Shown piece after piece: positions 1-6,520 of a DNA stretch of 17,952 nt (the first letter of the stretch is position 1; every line of letters begins with the position of its first letter). Position numbers and translations under genes: made by a program. The notes under the pieces were generated by a model, which was not told the DNA's origin, ran no database searches, and saw only the letters and a program-made list of their open reading frames with translations. Source of the DNA: Alphaproteobacteria bacterium (GTDB taxonomy: Bacteria > Pseudomonadota > Alphaproteobacteria > UBA8366). The stretch spans positions 1 through 17,952 of the forward strand of contig JASLSL010000345.1 of the NCBI GenBank assembly GCA_030743445.1, given 5' to 3'.

Positions 1-1
1 C

Positions 2-1015
2 ACCCCGTTCCGCCTGTCGTTCTTCGGCGGCGGCACCGACTATCCGGCTTGGTTCCGCGAGCACGGGGGCGCCGCGCTATCGGCGTCGATCAACCGCTAC
101 AGTTATATTTCGAGCCGCTACCTGCCGCCGTTCTTCGACACCAAGAGCCGGGTCGTGTGGTCGAAAATCGAAAACGTCGAGGAGAACGACCAGATCGAGC
201 ACCCGGTGGTGCGCGCCGCGCTCGAGTATCTCAACATCGACCGCGGCGTCGAGATTCACCACGCCGGCGATCTTCCGGCGCGTTCGGGCCTCGGTTCGAG
301 TTCGTCCTTCACGGTCGGCATGCTGCATTCGCTTCACGCGCTTCTTGGGCACTTCGTCAACAAGGCGGAGCTAGCGCACCAGGCGATCCACATCGAGCAG
401 CAGATGCTGAATGAGAACGTCGGCATCCAGGACCAGATCCAGACCGCCCATGGCGGCATCAACCGGATCCTAATCCAGCCCGACGGGGATTTTTCGGTCG
501 AGCCGCTGACCCTGACGCGCAACCGCCTCGGCGAACTGCAGAGCCATCTCTTGATGCTCTACACCGGGATCGCGCGCATGGCCTCCGACGTCGCCGCCGA
601 GCAGATCGCCGCGATCCCGAACAAGCAGGCCGAACTGCACGAGATGCGGGCCATGGTCGACACCGCGACGGGTATCCTCGCCGGCGACGACGACATCGGC
701 GATTTCGGCCGCCTGCTGCACGAAAGCTGGCAGCTGAAGCGCGGCCTCGCCAAGGGCATAGCACCTTCCTTCGTCGACGACATCTACGAGCGGGCATGCA
801 AGGCGGGGGCATTGGGCGGCAAGCTGATGGGTGCGGGCGGCGGCGGCTTCATGGTGCTGTTCGCGCGGCCCGGGGATCACCAGGCGGTGCTCGACGCGGT
901 GCCGGAACTGCTGCTGGTGCCGATCAAATTCGAGTTCACCGGCAGCCAGATCATCTTCTCCGAGCCCGAGAGCTACTCGCGCATGGCGCTCAGCACCCGC
1001 GACTTCCGGCGGTAG
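2..1015 (+). CDS. hddA: GHMP family sugar kinase, HddA-like (5' end cut by window)
   Basis: Likely phosphorylates a sugar phosphate with ATP in the cytoplasm. The closest family I recognise is D-glycero-alpha-D-manno-heptose-7-phosphate kinase, which feeds GDP-heptose synthesis for surface polysaccharide. The frame is open from base 2. The visible protein has 337 residues and begins TPFRLSFFGGGTDYPAWF, the N-terminal substrate-binding motif of HddA-type kinases, so probably fewer than ten residues are missing. The GHMP ATP-binding motif PARSGLGSSSS lies near visible residue 91. The C-terminal glycine-rich motif KLMGAGGGGF lies near residue 273. It ends with TAG. Heptose pathway partners (isomerase, phosphatase, nucleotidyltransferase) would lie upstream and are not visible, so the exact sugar is inferred. 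A composite repeat follows immediately. Membership of the GHMP superfamily is near certain; the HddA assignment is moderate. Confidence 0.85.
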   Translation, partial: TPFRLSFFGGGTDYPAWFREHGGAALSASINRYSYISSRYLPPFFDTKSRVVWSKIENVEENDQIEHPVVRAALEYLNIDRGVEIHHAGDLPARSGLGSSSSFTVGMLHSLHALLGHFVNKAELAHQAIHIEQQMLNENVGIQDQIQTAHGGINRILIQPDGDFSVEPLTLTRNRLGELQSHLLMLYTGIARMASDVAAEQIAAIPNKQAELHEMRAMVDTATGILAGDDDIGDFGRLLHESWQLKRGLAKGIAPSFVDDIYERACKAGALGGKLMGAGGGGFMVLFARPGDHQAVLDAVPELLLVPIKFEFTGSQIIFSEPESYSRMALSTRDFRR

Positions 1016-1019
1016 GAGA

Positions 1020-1198
1020 CCCTCACCCGCTCGCATTCGCTCGCCACCCTCTCCCGCAAGCGGGAGAGGGTTATTCTTTCGCGCTCGACAACACACCCCT
1101 CTCCCATGCCAATGGGAGAGGGAGGGGCCCGCCGCGAAGCGGTGGGAAGGTGAGGGTTAATAGGTTCCCCGCCGCGAAGCGGTGGGAGGGTGAGGGGC
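1020..1198. repeat. Composite palindromic intergenic repeat, copy A
   Basis: Several nested hairpins lie between the convergent kinase and molybdoenzyme genes. Outer arms are CCCTCACCC (1020-1028) and GGGTGAGGG (1188-1196). Inside are an 11-bp stem CCCTCTCCCGC (1047-1057) with its complement (1060-1070) and an 11-bp stem CCCTCTCCCAT (1097-1107) with its complement (1112-1122). A module CCCGCCGCGAAGCGGTGGG occurs twice (1128-1146 and 1168-1186), so this copy carries a duplicated last module compared with copy B at 5142-5290. About 32 bases from the CACCCGCTCG start are identical in the two copies. The elements resemble REP/BIME-type repeats and could act as a bidirectional terminator or mRNA 3'-end stabiliser. 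Confidence 0.85.
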
Positions 1199-1272
1199 AA
1201 AATTCGGGGACACGATGGTGACGGTTATTGCCGATCGGCAACAATTTAGCGGTATCGTGTCCCCGAATTTTG
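1198..1272. repeat. Perfect 19-bp inverted repeat overlapping the end of the molybdoenzyme gene
   Basis: The left arm at 1198-1216 is CAAAATTCGGGGACACGAT and the right arm at 1254-1272 is its exact reverse complement. The 37-base interior carries a second perfect palindrome, TTGCCGATCGGCAA (1228-1241). From memory, 'AATTCGGGGACA' hairpins are common in proteobacteria as REP-like sequences, often linked to Y1 (REP-associated) transposases; no transposase is present here. The right arm is translated as the last residues of the molybdoenzyme and the stop codon (1246-1248) lies in the interior, so the element has provided the end of that gene. Confidence 0.85.
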
Positions 1273-3573
1273 TTCGATCAACTCCACCAGCCGCATCGGG
1301 GTGATCGGCGTTTCGGTAATCCGCACACCGAAGTGCGAGAGCGCGTCCTCGACCGCGGAGGCAATCGCGGCGGTCGCGGGGATCGTGCCGCTCTCGCCGG
1401 TTCCTTTGACGCCGAGCGGGTTCAGCGGCGTCGGGGATTCCATGTGCAGGATTTCGATCTCGGGCAGGCCGGGGGCCGCCGGCAGCAGGTACTCGCCGTA
1501 ATTCGTGGTCTGCGGCTGGCCGGTCTCGTCGTAATGCATTTCCTCCAAGAGAGCGTTGCCAATGCCGTGAACGACTCCGCCCAGGATCTGGCCCTCGACG
1601 ATCGCCGGGTTGATCATCCGCCCACAATCGTGGACCACGACGTAGCGCAGGATTTTAACGTGCCCGGTCTCGGGATCGACCTCGACCTCGGCGATGTGAA
1701 CGCCGTTGCAATAGGTCAGGCCATCGGGCTCGAAGTTGGAGGTCGCCTCTAGACCCGGCGAGAGACCGCCCGGGATTGAAAACCCAGGCAGGCCGGCGAG
1801 GCTCCGGGATATCTCGCCGAGACCGATCGATTTGTCGGCGCCCTTGACCCGGACGCGGCCGGCCGTGATCTCCAAATCCGCCGCCGCCGTCTCGAGCAGA
1901 TGCGAGGCGGCTTCGAGCGCTTTCTCCCGCACCGCCAGCGCGGCCAGGTGGACCGAGGACCCGGCGGTCACCGCCTGGCGGCTGGCGAAGGCGCCGAGAC
2001 CCATGGCGGTGGCCGCCGTGTCGCCGGCGATCACGGTTATGTCGTCGAGCCCGACCCCGAGTGCGGCGACGCAAATCTGCGCCAGACTCGTCGCATTGCC
2101 CTGGCCCTGCGCCGTCGCCCCGGTCTCGATCACCACCCGGCCCGAGGGACCGACCCTGACCATGGCGGTCTCGAACGGGCCGCGCCCGGTGCCCTCGACA
2201 TAGTTGGCGAGGCCGATGCCGATATAGCGGCCGTCCGCCAGCGCCGCCGCCTGGCGATCCGTGAAGCCGTCATAGCCCGCGTGCGCCAGCGCCATCGCCT
2301 GAGCCGCCGGATAGTCGCCGCTGTCGTAGGTCATCGCCTTGCCGTCGCGGGTCACCACCGGCGTCGCATAGGGCATCGCGTCGGCGGCGATCAGGTTGCG
2401 GCGACGCACCTCGTCCCGCGCCAGGCCGAGCTCGGCTGCGAGCCGGTCCATCAGCCGCTCCATCACGAAAGTACCCTGTGGCCGGCCCGCCCCCCGGGTC
2501 GGCGTCGCCGGCACCAGATTGGTCAGGGCGAGGCGAACCTCGAGCCGGTAGCTCGGCACCACGTAGGGGCCGATCAGATTGGTCGCCGAGTTCTGCGGCA
2601 GGGCGATGCCATAGGGCGTGTAGGCGCCGTGGTCGTGGACCATCTCGCCGCGGACGCCGAGCAGCCTGCCCTCGCCGTCGACCGCGGCCTCCATGTCCCA
2701 GTACTGGTCGCGTTCCTGGGTCGTTGCGGTGAAATGCTCGCGCCGGTCCTCGATCCACTTGATCGGACGGCCGAGCATCCTCGCCGCCAGCGCGACCGCG
2801 ACCTCCTCGGGGTAGAACACGAACTTCGGACCGAAGCCGCCGCCGACATCCGGGGCGACGACGCGCAGTTGGTGCTCGGCAAGCCCGAGGATGCGCATCA
2901 GGATGCCGTGGCCGCGGTGCGGCATCTGGGTCCCGTCCCACACGGTCAGCAGGTCCTGGCCCGGGTCGTAGTCGGCGACCATGCCACGGCATTCGATCGC
3001 CTGCCCGCCGCCCTTGTGCTGGCGAAAACTCTCGCGGACGACATGGGCGGCATCGGCAAAGGCCGCCTCCACATGGCCGTAGTCGACGGTGAATTCGGCG
3101 CAGAGGTTGTCGGCGCAGTCGAGCCGGACCCGGGGCGCGCCGTCGAGCAGCGCCGCGCCCGCGTCGGCCAGCGCCGGGAGCGGCTGGTAGTCGATCGCGA
3201 CCATGGCGGCGGCATCCTCGGCGAGATGGCGGCTCCGGGCGACGACCAACGCCACCGGCTCGCCGACGTGACAGACCTCGTCCTTGGACAGAACAAAAGG
3301 ATCGACCTCATGGCGGATCGCGCTCAACGGCATCGCCACCGGCACCCGCTCGGTGGTCAGGTGCGGCGTCAAATCGGCGAGCGTGAAGACCGCCTTCACA
3401 CCGTCGAGCGCCAAGGCGGCGGTGGCGTCGATCGAGGTGAAGCTGGCGTGCGCCATCGGGCTTCGGACGAAGCACGCATGCAGCATGTCCGGCAACCGGA
3501 TGTCGTCGGCGAAGCGGGCCTCGCCGCGCAGCAGTGCGGTGTCCTCGATGCGTCTGACGCGCTCGCCGAACAT
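1246..3573 (-). CDS. Xanthine dehydrogenase family, molybdopterin-binding (large) subunit
   Basis: Large catalytic subunit of a molybdenum hydroxylase (xanthine dehydrogenase / CO dehydrogenase / aldehyde oxidoreductase family), about 775 residues, the usual size for a stand-alone large subunit. The N-terminus has the aldehyde oxidase a/b-hammerhead domain (from RIEDTALLRGEARFADDI). Molybdopterin-contact motifs follow: GGGFGPKFVFYPEE near residue 243, TRGAGRPQGTFVMERLMD near 356, QGQGN further on. GVKGTGESG near 720 carries the Glu expected to act as active-site base. The CoxL loop with its Cys ligand is absent, so it is not a CO dehydrogenase; the substrate is unknown. ATG at 3573 was chosen because upstream codons have no family similarity and overlap cinA; the start lies 11 bases after the cinA stop, suggesting translational coupling. 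The FAD and 2Fe-2S subunit genes usually found alongside are absent. The last residues, QNSGTRYR, come from the repeat at 1198-1272. Confidence 0.93.
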   Translation of the reverse strand: MFGERVRRIEDTALLRGEARFADDIRLPDMLHACFVRSPMAHASFTSIDATAALALDGVKAVFTLADLTPHLTTERVPVAMPLSAIRHEVDPFVLSKDEVCHVGEPVALVVARSRHLAEDAAAMVAIDYQPLPALADAGAALLDGAPRVRLDCADNLCAEFTVDYGHVEAAFADAAHVVRESFRQHKGGGQAIECRGMVADYDPGQDLLTVWDGTQMPHRGHGILMRILGLAEHQLRVVAPDVGGGFGPKFVFYPEEVAVALAARMLGRPIKWIEDRREHFTATTQERDQYWDMEAAVDGEGRLLGVRGEMVHDHGAYTPYGIALPQNSATNLIGPYVVPSYRLEVRLALTNLVPATPTRGAGRPQGTFVMERLMDRLAAELGLARDEVRRRNLIAADAMPYATPVVTRDGKAMTYDSGDYPAAQAMALAHAGYDGFTDRQAAALADGRYIGIGLANYVEGTGRGPFETAMVRVGPSGRVVIETGATAQGQGNATSLAQICVAALGVGLDDITVIAGDTAATAMGLGAFASRQAVTAGSSVHLAALAVREKALEAASHLLETAAADLEITAGRVRVKGADKSIGLGEISRSLAGLPGFSIPGGLSPGLEATSNFEPDGLTYCNGVHIAEVEVDPETGHVKILRYVVVHDCGRMINPAIVEGQILGGVVHGIGNALLEEMHYDETGQPQTTNYGEYLLPAAPGLPEIEILHMESPTPLNPLGVKGTGESGTIPATAAIASAVEDALSHFGVRITETPITPMRLVELIEQNSGTRYR

Positions 3574-3584
3574 GGGGCTTTGAC

Positions 3585-4067
3585 CTACTCCCCGCCGAGG
3601 CACTCGGCGAAGAGGTCGAGCACCGCGTCCCGGAAGGTCCACATGTTGGCGTTGCGGTCGTCCGAGCCGGTCTCCAGCGTGCGGACGGCGGAACGCGGGC
3701 CCGCAATTGCGAAGCAGGTATGGCCCGGATCGTCGCCGTAGCGGTTGCCCGTGGGGCCGGTCGCCCCGGTCTCGGAAATGCCCCAGGTGGCGCCATGGAT
3801 GTCCCTCGCCTTGGCCGCCAGAAGCTCGGCATAGGGCTCGGTGGCCGCGCGGATGCCCTCCATCTCGCCCGCTGTCACCCGGGCGAGCTCGGCCCGCGAG
3901 GTCTGGGTGTAGATCACCCCGCCGCCGAGGTAATAGGCCGACGCGCCCGGTACCGCCAGGAGCGAGGCCGAGACCAGCCCGCCGGTCGATGATTCCAATA
4001 CCGCGACGGTCTCGCCGCGCGATTTAAGGATTTCCGCGATCGCCGCGGTCTTGGTCGTCAGGTCCAT
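3585..4067 (-). CDS. CinA family protein (PncC-type C-terminal domain only)
   Basis: A 160-residue stand-alone CinA C-terminal domain. The best-studied members are nicotinamide-nucleotide amidases (PncC) that recycle NMN to nicotinate mononucleotide. The family's N-terminal nucleotide-binding motif appears as ESSTGGLVSASLL (near residue 28), with Ser where most members have Cys in ESCTGG. The usual SEP motif is TEP here, and the usual SGIAGPxGG…KPVG region reads SETGATGPTGN…DDPGHT, so this is a divergent subgroup and the activity may differ. The start is set by a strong ribosome-binding site GGGGAGGTG immediately upstream (4071-4079, minus strand). It is the first gene of a unit with the molybdoenzyme gene and is divergent from the hydroxyacid dehydrogenase gene. 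Family assignment is confident; function is not. Confidence 0.85.
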   Translation of the reverse strand: MDLTTKTAAIAEILKSRGETVAVLESSTGGLVSASLLAVPGASAYYLGGGVIYTQTSRAELARVTAGEMEGIRAATEPYAELLAAKARDIHGATWGISETGATGPTGNRYGDDPGHTCFAIAGPRSAVRTLETGSDDRNANMWTFRDAVLDLFAECLGGE

Positions 4068-4070
4068 GCT

Positions 4071-4079
4071 CACCTCCCC
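4071..4079 (-). promoter_or_regulatory. Ribosome-binding site of cinA-like gene
   Basis: The minus strand reads GGGGAGGTG three bases before ATG 4067. It decides the start against a longer open frame reaching back to 4268, which would overlap the divergent gene. Confidence 0.75.
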
Positions 4080-4090
4080 GGATTGTGAGG

Positions 4091-4106
4091 AAACCTTGTC
4101 AGGTTT
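4091..4106. promoter_or_regulatory. Candidate operator in the divergent cinA / hydroxyacid dehydrogenase gap
   Basis: AAACCTTGTCAGGTTT has perfect 5-bp arms (AAACC / GGTTT) around a 6-base centre and lies midway in the 97-base divergent gap. It is followed by TTGACG (4105-4110), which could be a -35 element for the plus-strand gene, but I see no convincing -10. It could equally be a chance palindrome. Confidence 0.25.
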
Positions 4107-4152
4107 GACGGACGAGTCCAAACTTTTCATCCCGATCCAGCAACCGGCGCCC

Positions 4153-4158
4153 GGAGGA
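4153..4158 (+). promoter_or_regulatory. Ribosome-binding site of the hydroxyacid dehydrogenase gene
   Basis: GGAGGA sits six bases before ATG 4165. It fixes the start and excludes the longer frame from 4051. Confidence 0.75.
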
Positions 4159-4164
4159 CACCTC

Positions 4165-5142
4165 ATGGCCAACACCGAAAGCATCATTTTCCTATACAAA
4201 AGGGCCAATGTGCCGGACCCGATCATCGACAACGCCAACGCCATGGTGCCGAACGGGTTCACCTTCACCTTCTGTGAGATGGAGACGCCGGACGACGACC
4301 GTCGCAGCCTGCTCGCGACCGCCGATTACGCCATGGCCTACGGCGCGCCGTTCGACGACATCGACGTGGCGACCAAGGTCAAGCTGCTGCAGCTGTTGAG
4401 CGCCGGCTACGACCGCTACGACCTGGCGGCGCTGCGGGATGCCGGCATTCCGGTCGCGAGCAACGGCGGCGCCAACGCGCCGACCGTGGCCGAGCACGCG
4501 ATCCTGCTGATGCTGTCGGTCTATAAGAAACTGCCGCTGCACCACGACAAGATGCACGAGGGCGAATGGCTCGGCTTGCGCGAGGCGTTGTCGATGCGCG
4601 AGCTCACCGGCCGTCGGGTCGGCGTCGTCGGTTTCGGCAAGATCGGGCAGATCGCCGCGCGCATCGCGGCGCGCGGGTTCCTCGCATCGGTGGTCTATTA
4701 CGACGTCATGGACCCGCCGCCGGAAGTGGTCGCGGAGATCGGCGCCACGAAGGTGTCCCTGGAGGAGCTGCTCGAGACCTCGGACGTGGTCACCCTTCAC
4801 ACGCCGTTGAACGACGCCACGCGCGGCCTGATCGACAAGCCGGCGCTGGAGCGCATGAAACCGACGGCGATCCTGGTCAACACCTCGCGCGGCGAGATCG
4901 TCAACCAAGCCGACCTGATTGCCGCACTCGACGCGGGCGAGATCGCCGGCGCCGGGCTCGACGTGTTCACGCCGGAACCGCTGGAAGCCGACAGCCCGCT
5001 GCTCGGCCGCGACAACGTGGTCGTGACGCCGCACACCGCCGGCACCACGATCGACACCTGGACCCGGCGGCTCGACTTCGCCTTCGAGAACATCCAGCGG
5101 GTCGCCGCCGGCGAAGCGCCGACCTTCGTGGTGAACGGGTAA
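4165..5142 (+). CDS. D-2-hydroxyacid dehydrogenase (NAD-dependent)
   Basis: Cytoplasmic oxidoreductase interconverting a 2-keto acid and a D-2-hydroxy acid, 325 residues, typical family length. The Rossmann nucleotide-binding motif VGVVGFGKIG is at residues 152-161, with Asp180 at the end of the following strand, favouring NAD over NADP. The catalytic triad of the family is present: Arg242 in NTSRGEIVN, Glu271 in DVFTPEPLE and His290 in TPHTAG. The start at ATG 4165 follows a clear GGAGGA (4153-4158, six-base spacer); an in-frame upstream extension to 4051 would overlap cinA and is rejected. The gene is monocistronic, divergent from cinA, and ends inside the left arm of composite repeat copy B. 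It resembles phosphoglycerate dehydrogenase/glyoxylate reductase relatives without the ACT domain of SerA. The substrate is undetermined. Confidence 0.93.
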   Translation: MANTESIIFLYKRANVPDPIIDNANAMVPNGFTFTFCEMETPDDDRRSLLATADYAMAYGAPFDDIDVATKVKLLQLLSAGYDRYDLAALRDAGIPVASNGGANAPTVAEHAILLMLSVYKKLPLHHDKMHEGEWLGLREALSMRELTGRRVGVVGFGKIGQIAARIAARGFLASVVYYDVMDPPPEVVAEIGATKVSLEELLETSDVVTLHTPLNDATRGLIDKPALERMKPTAILVNTSRGEIVNQADLIAALDAGEIAGAGLDVFTPEPLEADSPLLGRDNVVVTPHTAGTTIDTWTRRLDFAFENIQRVAAGEAPTFVVNG

Positions 5143-5290
5143 AGGCCCCTCACCCGCTCGCATTCGCTCGCCACCCTCTCCCACTGAAGCGGGAGAGGGT
5201 TATCCGTGTCGAACTCGATGCCAAAACCCCTCTCCCGTTCACGGGAGAGGGAGGGACCCGCCGCGAAGCGGTGGGAGGGTGAGGGGCCTT
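5142..5290. repeat. Composite palindromic intergenic repeat, copy B (stop-to-stop bidirectional terminator candidate)
   Basis: Perfect 14-bp outer arms AAGGCCCCTCACCC (5142-5155) and GGGTGAGGGGCCTT (5277-5290) begin in the stop codon of the hydroxyacid dehydrogenase (5140-5142) and end in the stop codon of the convergent gene (5289-5291). Internal stems: CCCTCTCCC/GGGAGAGGG (5174-5182 with 5191-5199), an 11-bp CCCTCTCCCGT (5228-5238) with its complement (5241-5251), and the GCCGCGAAGCGG module near 5257-5275. The architecture matches copy A but has one terminal module instead of two. Termination from both sides is plausible; no T-tract is present. Confidence 0.85.
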
Positions 5291-6281
5291 AGAGCTTTGC
5301 CGTCGCCAGCGTCGTCTCGGCGAACAGAGCTTCCGGCATTAGACCCGGCTCGGTCAGGTTCTGCTCCGCCGAATAGCGGATCAGCGCCTCGATCTCGGCC
5401 CGGTTCGGCTCCATGCCATAGGGCCAAATGTCGTCGCCGAGAATTTCGCGAGTCGCCTCGAGTTCGGCGGCGACCCAGGGCAGGCTGATCTTGAGCGCAC
5501 CGATTTCCTCGAGCTCGGCGATCGCCAGCTCCTTGGCCCGGCTGAACGCCTTGTAGAGGTTGGCGGGCAGCCAGGGATGTTGCTCGACCACGGTCTTCTT
5601 GACGCCGACCATGTGCATGATCGGGCAAAGACCGGCGCGCCGGTAGTAGTCCTGCTCGGCGGCGCGATAGTCGGGGAACAGGCGCGCCACGTTCGCCGCC
5701 CCGTGCTTTAGGCACGACGGCACCGGCGGGCAGATCACCGCGTCGAGCTCGCCCGCCTCGAGCATCGCCGAGAGGGTCTGGTCCGGGCCGATGCGGGCGA
5801 GGTCGTACTTCGCCGGCAGGTCGAGCGGCGTGCGCTCCTCGCGCCCCGGCTGCTCGAGCCCGCCGGTGCGCCACGCGATATCCCAGGCCTCGATACCGTA
5901 TTCGTCCTTCAACAGCCCGCGCTGCCAAACCGCCGCCGTCATCTGGTATTCCGGCACGCCAATGGTCTTGCCCTTGAGGTCCTCCGGCTTGTCGATGCCG
6001 CGGTCGGTGCGGATGTAGAACCCGGAATGGCGAAACACCCGCGAAAGGAATACCGGGATCGCGAGGTAGTCCGAATCGCCGCGCTGGGTCTGCATGATGT
6101 AGGTCGAGAGCGACAGCTCGGAGACGTCGAACTCGGCATAGCGCACGGCGCGGAAGAACAGCTCCTCCGGCCGCATCGCGAGGTAGGTAACCTCGCAGCC
6201 GTCGACCGCGACCCGTCCGTCACGAAGGGCGCGCGTGCGGTCGTAATCGCCGGCGGCGATGGTGATCGGTATGTTGGCCAT
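5289..6281 (-). CDS. 4,5-dihydroxyphthalate decarboxylase-like / solute-binding-fold protein
   Basis: A 330-residue protein of the group annotated either as 4,5-dihydroxyphthalate decarboxylase (Pht5/OphC) or as ABC transporter substrate-binding protein, because the fold resembles periplasmic binding proteins. The diagnostic N-terminus is ITIAAGDYDRTRALRDGRV, followed by MRPEELFFRAVRYAEFDVSE, DLKGKTIGVPEYQMTA and, later, PIMHMVGVKK. There is no signal peptide or lipobox from the chosen start, favouring a cytoplasmic enzyme over a transport protein. The start at ATG 6281 follows GAGGGG; an in-frame ATG at 6305 has a poorer ribosome site and the extension to 6497 is Arg-rich without family similarity. 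No permease, ATPase or phthalate-pathway gene is adjacent, so an aromatic-acid decarboxylase role is only an analogy. It is convergent with the hydroxyacid dehydrogenase gene and divergent from the phosphate transporter gene across a 239-base gap. Confidence 0.8.
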   Translation of the reverse strand: MANIPITIAAGDYDRTRALRDGRVAVDGCEVTYLAMRPEELFFRAVRYAEFDVSELSLSTYIMQTQRGDSDYLAIPVFLSRVFRHSGFYIRTDRGIDKPEDLKGKTIGVPEYQMTAAVWQRGLLKDEYGIEAWDIAWRTGGLEQPGREERTPLDLPAKYDLARIGPDQTLSAMLEAGELDAVICPPVPSCLKHGAANVARLFPDYRAAEQDYYRRAGLCPIMHMVGVKKTVVEQHPWLPANLYKAFSRAKELAIAELEEIGALKISLPWVAAELEATREILGDDIWPYGMEPNRAEIEALIRYSAEQNLTEPGLMPEALFAETTLATAKL

Positions 6282-6520
6282 GGCCCCTCTCTTGTTGCCG
6301 GCCATATTCCCACGGCGGCGGCGGCGGGTCGATTCGCGTGTTCCCGGCATGGCGGGCCGGCGGTCCGCGACCGATTGTCGCGAGTCGGGCCAAAGTTCCC
6401 GCGGTTCACGGAAACACCGTTGCGCGGGGCCGGCAAATATGTGAAACGGCGCGCGGAAACGGTTCATTCCTGCGTGGTCCCGTTGCCGGATCGCCAACGC
6501 GAACGGAATATCGCAAACCC

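Noticed and set aside
1020..1198. Possible CRISPR array, because similar GC-rich units recur
   Set aside because: Units are palindromic hairpins of unequal spacing with no unique spacers of constant length and no cas genes nearby.
1900..3741. Long open frame (613 codons) on the plus strand opposite the molybdoenzyme gene
   Set aside because: Rich in Arg, His, Asp and Gly without recognisable motifs; it is the antisense shadow of a high-GC gene whose minus-strand product has full family motifs.
6282..6520. Pho box upstream of the phosphate transporter
   Set aside because: Looked for CTGTCA-type direct repeats at 11-base spacing; only scattered GGAAAC-like repeats are present, not a convincing PhoB site.
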